Assembly: GCF_022376445.1 (NCBI RefSeq)
Contig: NW_025954979.1
Coordinates: forward strand, 431,203 to 495,202
DNA: 64,000 nucleotides
Source of the DNA: Fomitopsis serialis
Lineage: Eukaryota; Basidiomycota; Agaricomycetes; Polyporales; Fomitopsidaceae
Direction: 5' to 3'
The position numbers were made by a program, and so were the translations under genes. Within the stretch, counting starts at the first letter, position 1, and every line of letters starts with the position of its first letter. The notes beneath the pieces were generated by a model. The model worked only from the letters and a program-made list of their open reading frames with translations. It searched no databases and was not told the origin of the DNA. Positions 56,001-64,000 of this stretch are shown piece after piece.

Positions 56001-59000
56001 AGCTTCTAACTTCAGCTCACCTCTCCTTCCTGTCGCGCCTATTCCTGCGTATCCTCCGAGCAACTTGCAAACACGATCATCTACGCCGTCTTCTATCTCG
56101 TCTCCTCTAGCATTAGCGGCCCCCATAGTGTCGTTCGCAACATATCCTGCTCACGACCTCACACCACCGCCCATGGATCTCAACGAGGTCAATCAGACCA
56201 CAGTTCGGCCGCGGCCGTCGCTAGGCATCCTCGAGCCTCGCTTGCTCATCACTCCCCCTCTGTCGCCTTTGGTCTCACCCGAAGACCAGTCGCAGACGCG
56301 ACGACCGCGCAGGCGACGGCACTCAAACTGCAGCGCAACCCATTCTCAGCCCGACCAACTCGGTGTCGGGCACTCCATTATCGCCTCGCCTTCCTTCTGT
56401 CGCGCCGCTGTCCAGACGACACCTACGTCAATCAAAGACTTCGAGATCATCAAGCCTATCAGCAAAGGCGCCTTCGGCTCCGTCTTCCTCGCGAAGAAGA
56501 AAGCCACTGGCGACTACTTCGCGATCAAGGTGCTCAAGAAGGCGGACATGATCGCGAAGAATCAGATCACGAACGTCAAGGCAGAGCGGATGATCCTTAT
56601 GAAGCAGGCTGAGTCGCCATTCGTCGCCAAGCTCTATTTCACTTTCCAGAGCAAGGAGAATCTGTAATCTAGTTATGGAGTACCTCAACGGTGGCGACTG
56701 CGCTGCGCTGATCAAGTCTCTCGGTCTCTGCCCGAGGAATGGACGCGCAACTACATCGCAGAGGTCGTTCTTGGATTGGAGTATCTGCATCAGCGCGGTA
56801 TTGTACATCGGTACGTCGTGTATATCTTTTGCTATGATCTGCTTGGCTAATACTTCCTGCTGCCACAGTGACCTAAAACCGGATAATTTGCTCATCGACC
56901 AGCACGGTCACCTCAAGCTCACTGACTTCGGGCTGAGCAGGATTGGTCTCCTAGGTCGCCAAACACGAGACGCTCAACTTCCCTCGGGATGCGCACGCGG
57001 TCAAGACATAGCCCTGGGTCACGGCCACCCTCAATCGACTCTGTCTACATCGGTCGACACCGTTCACGTCCGACCTATACGCGGGAGGTTCGTATTTTAC
57101 GCAGAGGACCAGCTCGATTCCTCGGCTAGGATCGTCGCCTTATTTGTCGCTTTCAGATGACGTGAGTGAGTCTAGCGGCTCTGAGTCTCTCCAGGGCTCT
57201 GGACTCTTCGCCATGCGGCGGTCGAACAGCAAGCAGCAGCCACACATGGATAGCCCTTACAGTCATTCGCAACTGAATTGACTACCGATCTTCGCTCTCA
57301 TCCTAACCCTGGCGGTACGCCGCCCGGTGACCAGAAGGTGGTGGGCACACCGGACTATCTCGGCCCCCGAGACCATTCTAGGTCTGCGCGGCGATGACGC
57401 TGCCGTGGATTGGGTGAGTAGATTCTGTCCCATCGAGACCGTCATGAGGCTAATGAATTGCTTCTAGTGGGCTCTGGGTGTCATCACCTATGAATTTCTC
57501 TATGGGATTCCTCCGTTCCATGACGAAACGCCTGAGAAGGTGTTCGAGAACATCCTGTCGGGCCGCGTACAATGGCACGAGGGATACATGGACATCTCGC
57601 CCGAGGCGAAGGACTTCATGCAGCGGTTGATGACACAGGATCCCTCTCGGCGTCTGGGGGCCAATGGTGCCGACGAGGTCAAGGATCACCCGTTTTTCGC
57701 TGGGATCGATTGGGACAAGGTCACGGCTACCGAGGCGGCATTCATCCCGCAAGTCACAGATCCTGAGTCTACTGACTACTTCGATCCTCGTGGAGCAGTG
57801 CTGCAGCCGTTCAGCGAGCCCGACCACCCTACAATGACCACCACTCTTGGCTCCGATAGTCCCGCGCCATCTGCTGACCTTGACCCTGCTTCCGCTTCTG
57901 CGCCCCCCGCCCTTGCCGACACAACCGCAATGTCGCCCTCCGACGACGATTTCGGTTCCTTCAGCTTCAAGAACCTTCCCGTCCTGAAACAAGCCAACGA
58001 CGACATGATTCGGAAAATGAAGACCGACCAGATGGCGCCTTTGTCGCAGACGTTGTCAGAACCGGCGAATCTCCACACCCGCCGCAAGAGTGTATCGGCC
58101 AAGGTCAACATCAAGAAGCCGACTAGCGTCACTATTGCGACGGACGGGCCCAGCAACCTTCGCCTACTAACCCGCCTTCGCCCGCGACCTCGACTTCGTC
58201 TATTGCCTCCTCGATGTCGCGAGGTCCGCCTACACCTGGAAGTGCTAGTGGCCACGTCCGGAAACCGTCGGATTATAGCACTGTTGAGCGGTTCAAGCTC
58301 AACCACCTGGAAGGCGACAATGTCCGCCGTAACTCCATGCCCAGCCGCCTCCGGACTGCGTCAGTGTCCACGAACGGCGAGAGCGTTACGTCTGACTCTT
58401 GGGGGCTGCCACCGGCGACCGGGCCTAATCACTACGAGCTGAACACGCCACCGTCGTCAGTCGCCTCGGTTGACCTAAAGAGGGCGCCTGATCCGTCAGA
58501 TCGGGCTGTGACATGCCTCCTGGCGGAAGACAACCCCATCACGGCGAAGATCATCGAGACACTGCTCATACGTCTCGGGTGCCGCTGTGTTGTCGTGGCG
58601 GATGGGTCGGAAGCTATCAGTGTTGCCATGGGTGACATAAGTGAGCGTCGGAATCCCTGTCTGACGCGACTCGGTACTCATGGACGTGTTCTCAACAGAG
58701 TTTGACTGTATCTTGATGGACCTTCATATGCCAATACGTGAGTGACGCCTTATGTTACCTTGTAATATCGCTAATTGGTCTGTGTATAGTGGACGGTGAA
58801 GGAGCCGCCCGATACATCAAAAACAGCGGCAACAAGAACGGAGATACCTATCATTGCTGTGAGTGCGTATAGCGCGACCGCATCCGATGTGGTGGACCCC
58901 AGCCTCAATCTCTTCGCGGCGTACCTCTCGAAGCCGGTGCAGAGACAGACCTGTTGGCCACGATGCGACAGCTAGGATTCAAAACGTCGACTGTGCAGGG

Positions 59001-59028
59001 CAAGGTCGTGGGCAGGCGGCAAAACTGA
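53079..59028 (+). CDS. RIM15/cek1-type AGC kinase with PAS, zinc-finger and receiver domains; multiple frame breaks
   Basis: A 6 kb gene for about 1,750 residues. The Ser/Pro-rich N-terminus ends in a conserved helical part (LYELIGIATDVQEMSINQL, WHGRNWYVQVLLAIASLSRV). A PAS domain follows (LELSMDGDHFIWVNYAWRNV), then the C2HC finger CRICECEVPQWYFEKHNETC, the kinase (FEIIKPISKGAFGSVFLAKK, HRDLKPDN across an intron, LTDFGLSR, VGTPDYL, WALGVITYEFLYGIPPFHDE), and a receiver domain (CLLAEDNPITAKIIETLL, phosphoacceptor Asp in CILMDLHMP, IIAVSAYS, KPV). The family links TOR, PKA and nutrient signals to quiescence. Conserved reading needs about nine one-base shifts (near 54.57, 56.665, 56.725, 56.98, 57.26, 57.36, 58.16, 58.82 and 58.94 kb), yet all key residues remain, favouring sequence errors over decay. 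Confidence 0.82.
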
Positions 59029-59518
59029 CCCCCGCACGATGAGCACTATTTTAACGACCGTCACGATCTCATTATTCGTTCTTTTCCGTCTGCGTCTCTC
59101 CTCTCACGCTGCTTTTCGGATTTCCGTGTTCATGCATGTCTCCGGCAATATTTCTCGTTCTGCTACTCTCATTATCATCATGCATCATCCTATCCGCATC
59201 GCTCTGCAGCAACCATCTCTCCGCATTTTCCTCTTCCCTGCATTGTATTAAGCTAGCTAGAGGTACTTGTGATATTAAATATCGGGCATGGCCTAGCTTC
59301 ACGTCTTCGTCAGATCGTGAAAGACCAGACTGATGCTCAAATGGAGGTTCATTGAGTCTTCGTGGATGCGATGCTCGCGCCACCGTCGCGTCCATAAAGC
59401 GGTAGCGGTATCATGGCCGGCGGGTCCTACTGTTGGCGCACTGTAGGCTCGTACCCATCCTTTTCTGGCAAACGTTTCAAACTCCGTCGTGGCACTCCTC
59501 TCGTTCGCCAGAACGGCT
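59029..59518. other. Intergenic after the kinase
   Basis: 490 bp, pyrimidine-rich at first (59.05-59.25 kb, plausible 3' UTR). No gene recognised. Confidence 0.4.
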
Positions 59519-59580
59519 GGGCGAACTGGCCCCCCTTTACCTTGGTCGACCCGTGGGAAACGGGACTTAGAGAAATCGCG
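59519..59580 (+). repeat. Left member of an inverted repeat pair
   Basis: About 61 bp beginning GGGCGAACTGGCCCCCC match the complement of 60929-60989 with about three differences. Both copies translate in one frame to WANWPPFTLV-PWETGL-EIA. Confidence 0.85.
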
Positions 59581-59597
59581 TTGTGCGCGATTTCTCT
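59569..59597. repeat. Perfect 12 bp hairpin
   Basis: AGAGAAATCGCG and CGCGATTTCTCT separated by TTGTG, at the inner edge of the left inverted repeat. Confidence 0.85.
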
Positions 59598-59819
59598 TAG
59601 TCGTCCTCTGCCTGCGATACCCATGGTCTTTCTGTCATGGCACGACACACGCCCGTTTAAGCAACCCAGGTATGTTTATTCACTGAACCACAGAGCTGAC
59701 CTCGTGTTCGATAGTCTGCTACCTCCAGCCTGTTTCTGCGTTCACGGCCTGCCAATGTCCCGCCTACCCTGGAGTCGACCAAGCCCACAATAAGTGAGAA
59801 GAGGTCCGCCGCGACCTCC

Positions 59820-60606
59820 ATGGCGGTCCCGGTTGACTCTCACACTGACCACCACCACCCCGGCCTCAACGAGCTCCGCCGTGCCGACGACGAGCTCCTC
59901 GCTAAGCTCGGCTACAAGTCCGAGTTCAAGCACGAGTTCTCGGTGAGCCAATTCTTTTCAACTGTGCTTTGTGGATGTTATGCTGAGAAGGACCCGTGCA
60001 CAGTTGATTGAGACGATTGCGTTCACCTTCTTTATCATGTCATGGGTGTCATCGTGTCCGTCTCCTCCACGTTCTCCTTCCCTCTCGAGTCCGGTGCATG
60101 CCATCCGGTGTCAAGTCCGTGCGACGTCTAATGGGCGGAGATGTAGGCGACACGTAGGGATGGTCTTTGGGGGCTCATCCCCTCCCTCATCGTCATGGCC
60201 GTCGCCGTCTCCATGGCCGAGCTCGCATCCTCACGCCGTACGTCCCTCCGATCGCGTCTCGAAGCCGCCCACACTCAATTGACCCTGTCATGCTCCTAGG
60301 ACGAGCGCCGGACATACTACTTCTCTGCGAAGCTCGCACCCCCAAAGTACTCCGCACTCGCGAGCTGGATCACCGGCTGGGCGAACATCGCTGGCCAGGT
60401 GACACTCGTCTGTTCCATCGACTTCATCTGGTATGTGCAATGCACCAGTTGTCTCCCAGTGCTAACATCGAGCACGTAGATGATTACGAGCGCGCCCGTG
60501 GTCGCCTCCGACAGTGTCTTTGTCCTCGGTACAGGCCCGACCTATGGTATATTTCTCGCCATCCCCTTCGTCCACGGCATGGTATGTGCACGACAAATAT
60601 CCTCCT
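59820..60606 (+). pseudogene. Truncated amino-acid permease (APC family), N-terminal fragment
   Basis: Starts MAVPVDSHTDHHHPGLNELR with the usual RADDELLAKLGYKSEFKHEF. Then come pieces of the first helices: IETIAFTFFIM, GVIVSVSSTFSFPLES, VGMVFG, IVMAVAVSMAELASS, YYFSAKLAPPKYSALASWIT, GWANIAGQVTLVCSIDFIW, MITSAPVVASDSVFVLGTGP, TYGIFLAIPFVHGM. Several one- or two-base shifts separate these pieces. The similarity stops near 60600, leaving out more than half of a normal 500-residue GABA/choline-type permease. No later exons are seen before the right inverted repeat. It cannot make a working transporter. Confidence 0.75.
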
Positions 60607-60928
60607 TGTCGGCAGATCGATGGTGACGCGCGTTCTCGAAGAAGGGTGGAGACGTCATCATGCAGGACATGCAGGAATCCTCACATGCTGTCCCCCGCAA
60701 CCCTGTACGTTGGCGCTGCCTGCTCCCATGTCTGTCCGTTCGCCTATGGAGAGCACAAGGGGCTGGATAGTGCTTTTCCGGTTGTCTTTATCCATTCTAT
60801 CTACTTGGTTGTGCTGTAATCAATCTTCAATGCATCTGTGTCTTTGATTCCCTACCTACAACAATTGCTTTATGGACTGGCACAATGCGAGAGGCCGGCT
60901 GTCCACAATTCCCTTGAGGAGGCATTGT
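60607..60928. other. No gene; tail between permease fragment and right inverted repeat
   Basis: 320 bp with no permease similarity and no other motif. Confidence 0.4.
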
Positions 60929-60989
60929 GCGATTTCACTAAGTCCCGTTTCCCACGGGGCGACCAAGGTAAAGGGGGGCCAGTTCGCCC
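60929..60989 (-). repeat. Right member of the inverted repeat pair
   Basis: Complement of 59519-59580; 1.35 kb separates the two arms. Confidence 0.85.
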
Positions 60990-61509
60990 AGTCCTTAGGG
61001 ACGCTTGTCTCCCTTTTCACACTCCGGTTACCATTCTCGGATTGAAAAGTTAACCATATAGAGGGGTGGCTAAAAGGAGGCAAGCGACCCTAAGGACTGG
61101 ATCGAGTCTAGGCGCACTGCCTCGGTCGTAAGTGATCGCCCCTAGATGGAGCGCCGGACGCGCCCTGCTGGGTAAACGAACACCGCCTGCAGCTTGCTGA
61201 CGTCTGGTCGTGTCGCCGTTATGCTCTCTCGCAACGTCCTGCCTCTCGACATGAGCGGCTCGCCCAGTCTGATCTTCCCAGCATAGTTCTTAGCCTTCTG
61301 TCAACCCTGCGAGGCCTGAGCGCCGTCCATATCGTAACGGACGGCCACAACGGCCCATTTGTACGTAGTGTGGTCCTCAACGTGAACCGTGACACGACCT
61401 GTGCGGCCCTGGTAGACGCGGAACCGCTTTATTCGTTCTCTCTGCATAGTCCTTACAGCGCGACGGTGAGAGTAATCCCAAACTCCCACCATGCCACCAC
61501 CCGTATGCC
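60990..61509. other. Intergenic, nothing recognised
   Basis: 520 bp between the right repeat and the next gene; presumed promoter. Confidence 0.35.
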
Positions 61510-63986
61510 ATGGCGTCTGCTAGCGCCTCCGTGCAGTTCCCGATGCCCAGCACAGGGCATGGTCCGCTTCATGGTATGTTCCATGTTCCGCGATGCTACA
61601 GGCTTTGTACTACGCCGGACCTTTCCTGAAGCCATTTGGGAGTCTGATACCGCTAGTATTCATCAAGACCTGCCCAATCCTTACGATAGAATCCAGCGGA
61701 CACCGGATCCGCAGCAGGTGCAGGCAGCAAGGCCCGCATACCAGATAACATCGCGAACCCAACCCATGCCTGCCTTGACCAGGCCGTACACGTACTACGC
61801 ACCGAGTCCACACCATGTCGCGAGGTCGGCGCCGGGGCCGTCCGTCCGGTCGCCCAGGAGTATGGTGGACATGGGTGCATCCCATGGTCGAAGTCTGAGT
61901 TCTTCAACTGGTGACTATTTCTCGCACCAACCCACAGTACAGTTTCCACAGCCCCAGAGAACCCTCAGCTGCGACATGCCCAGTCGTCTCCGCCTCCCCT
62001 CCCTCAAAGGCCACATTCGAGCCAGCCACCCGTTCCTCCGAAGCCTGCCCATTCATATCCAGCTCCTGCCCCTCGCCATACTGCTCCCCACCCACATGTG
62101 CACCCTGGACATGTTCCAGGGCCACCCACTCATGCTGCACAACTCCGCGCCCAACACTCACTTCCCACAACCTCCAGGCACCCTTACGCCGATCCCGCGC
62201 CTCATGTCACGCCACATCCGACATTCAGCTCGCCCAAGCCGGATGTGCATCCGAGGTCTTCTGTGAATGACGAGGATCTCAGGCGAGCCGTCCAAGCATC
62301 GCTTCAGGAGTCGCGGACACCCTCTCAGTACGATGAGGACGCGGCACTCGCGCAGGCGTTGAAACAGTCTCTCCATGAAGTCGGACGGTCGCCTCTTCGC
62401 CGCCGCGAGCACCGTCGTATGTTGCGCCGTCCTCCAGCGGACATAGTACGGACAGTAGCTCAGCCGCGTCCTCGTCGAGAGAGAATTCCTCTCACCCATC
62501 ACCGCGCCCTCCCTCAGTAGTCCCGCATCAAGCGTTCTTCCCTGGACACCTTTCGCGGGGAAGCTCTGCCGCCGCCACTCCTCTCGCATCCTCTAAACCG
62601 GGAACCCCAGAAGCACCGTCGACACAGCACAGGCGCTCCGTATGCGTTCGACCTCGATAGAGACCGTGCTATCGAAGGACGTTCGTCGACGCTGCGAAAG
62701 CATGAACAAAGACAAGCCATTGCCCCATTCCGCATCATTCACTGGCCATATCTCACACGCATCTCCTGGCAGTCAACCTCACGCGTCGCAACGCACGGCG
62801 CGCTCGAAGTCCGACCTCGGGCAGTCGCCGCACACTGGCCGACGCCTCTCCGTGGCGGTGGAACACCCAATAAGAGAGGCAGCGAAGGCGGGCGAGCTGA
62901 GCTGACACCTGTAATGGACACGCCTGTGGTCGAGTCTCCTTCTCCTCATCAAGACCGATTAGATGCGCCCCGAGCTATCCGTACTCTGAGAAGGCTGAGT
63001 GGGTTGACGATAAGTCTGCGCCTCTGTCGGCGGTGTCCGCGGGAGAGTCGGATTTGAGTTGTATGTCGAGTGCTCACCAGCAGCTGATACCACAGGAGCT
63101 GCTCACCGGGATCTGTATGCCTCTTCCTCTATCATTTCTATCGATGCGATAGCTCACATATGTTCATTACAGCTATGGGATTTGGTACAGCGCCCATCGT
63201 CTTAACTGCAGCCCCGTTTAAGGGTTCAATCCCCACCCTCATTTCCCTTCCGAATGCGGACAAGCCACCGTTCTATATCCAAGCTCCCAATTGGCGCAGC
63301 TTGCTTAAGTTCATGGCACGCTTGCCGGCGACGCGCGTCGAGCCGTCTATCGAAGTGCTCAAGAAGCTGAAGGGAGAAGCGAGACTGCGGATCGTCATAT
63401 CATTTGTCAAGGTGAGTCCATCCCTATTACCCGGACCCCGGTGACGCGGAACGAGTACTCAAACGCGTCCGGGATAGGTGCACAGCACGTCGTCGGCATG
63501 GCTCACCGCAGTGTACATGTCCATCGACGTGCCCGTACCTGTGAACACACCCAACGCGGTGCGCTTCCGGAACGGCGACTCGAGCGTGCTTCCTTGGTCG
63601 TACACAATATGTTCCCCGCCCGCCGTGCTGCGCGACGGCGCAGATGCGCCCATCTCCAAATTCTACACCATCCCGAGCGTGCCGGGGAACCTCTACCCCA
63701 CACTCCCGACGACGTTCCCGGACCTCGCGATGTACCTCGCCTCGGCGCTCGAGCTGTCGCGCAACGGGCCGCCCGAGGGATATCCGGGGCTGCGTCGGCT
63801 CTCGAAGATCGTCGACACGCTGTACCCGAGGACCGGAGCGAGATGGAGGCGGATGAAAAGCCGGGGATGCGCCAGAAGTTCAAGAACTTCGTCGGCCTTG
63901 GGAGCAAGCCGCAGAGGAGCAGGAACGCCGAGATGTATGACCTCGTTACGCCGTTCGTCCCGGATGCTATGGGCGGTGATTACTGA
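61510..63986 (+). CDS. Proline-rich protein with two ubiquitin-interacting motifs and a conserved C-terminal domain; one frame break
   Basis: Probable start MASASASVQFPMPSTGHGPL in a GCCATGG context; the N-terminal exon borders are uncertain. Pro/His-rich disordered segments follow (RPYTYYAPSPHH, PQRPHSSQPPVPPKPAHS). Two UIM-like helices are DEDLRRAVQASLQES (62269 on) and DEDAALAQALKQSLHE (62332 on), both with the acidic start and the A-x-x-x-S core that binds ubiquitin. After GESDLSCMSSAHQQLIPQEL an exon begins the globular end: APFKGSIPTLISLPNADKPP, NWRSLLKFMARLPATRVEPS, VPVPVNTPNAVRFRNGDSSV, FPDLAMYLASALELSRNG. The tail AEMYDLVTPFVPDAMGGDY requires a one-base shift near 63824-63828. A role in ubiquitin recognition is inferred; no family name is known to me. 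Confidence 0.6.
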
Positions 63987-64000
63987 CTCGGACGGATTCA

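Noticed and set aside
1..64000. tRNA, rRNA or snRNA genes
   Set aside because: None recognised by eye; a covariance-model scan would be needed to exclude them.

Overview
This window looks like nuclear DNA of a wood-decay-type Agaricomycete (polypore-like basidiomycete). The genes carry many 50-60 bp GT-AG introns, TATA boxes sit 60-150 bp upstream of the starts, and the gene families are basidiomycete-typical: multiple P450s, a Plavaka (KDZ-type) transposase, a gag-only LTR element, a RIM15/cek1-type kinase and mitochondrial bS18. There are no operons, CRISPR arrays or prokaryotic signals. Nearly every gene had to be assembled by hand from short exons, so internal exon borders are manual splice predictions.

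Layout. (1) 0-23 kb is a dense run of oxidoreductases: an SDR (minus), a cytochrome P450, a small one-helix membrane protein, a quinone-oxidoreductase-type MDR, a secreted FAD-linked oxidase, a second retinol-dehydrogenase-like SDR (minus), a second P450 and a second MDR enzyme. No terpene synthase, PKS or NRPS is visible, so this resembles the tailoring half of a specialised-metabolism locus or a xenobiotic redox island. A 446 bp MITE with 27 bp perfect terminal inverted repeats and TA duplications sits between two of these genes. (2) 23.3-25.8 kb encodes an EXO5-type exonuclease V with a PCNA-box-like motif. (3) 26-30.2 kb holds two adjacent, tail-related but otherwise divergent proline/serine-rich unknown genes on the minus strand. 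(4) 30.4-35 kb is a repeat domain: a 181 bp satellite made of two diverged half units, a 14 bp minisatellite, and many dispersed copies of CAAGACGG, with a broken coding relic inside. (5) 35.1-40.8 kb is one LTR retroelement with nearly identical LTRs, a primer binding site, a polypurine tract and a 4 bp target duplication. It encodes only a Gag-like protein, and that protein ends in a membrane segment. (6) 40.8-44.4 kb is a Plavaka-type DNA transposon gene, with a divergent lysine-rich gene beside the LTR element. (7) 44.4-51.5 kb is gene-poor. (8) 51.5-64 kb returns to housekeeping genes: mitochondrial ribosomal protein bS18m divergent from a RIM15-like nutrient-signalling kinase, then a broken amino-acid permease fragment between inverted repeats, then a protein with two ubiquitin-interacting motifs.

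A recurring theme is single-base frame breaks at short runs inside otherwise well conserved exons (first MDR gene, second SDR, Plavaka, the 47 kb gene, RIM15, permease, UIM gene). The pattern fits uncorrected long-read indels better than decay in most genes, but the permease fragment is probably a real pseudogene.
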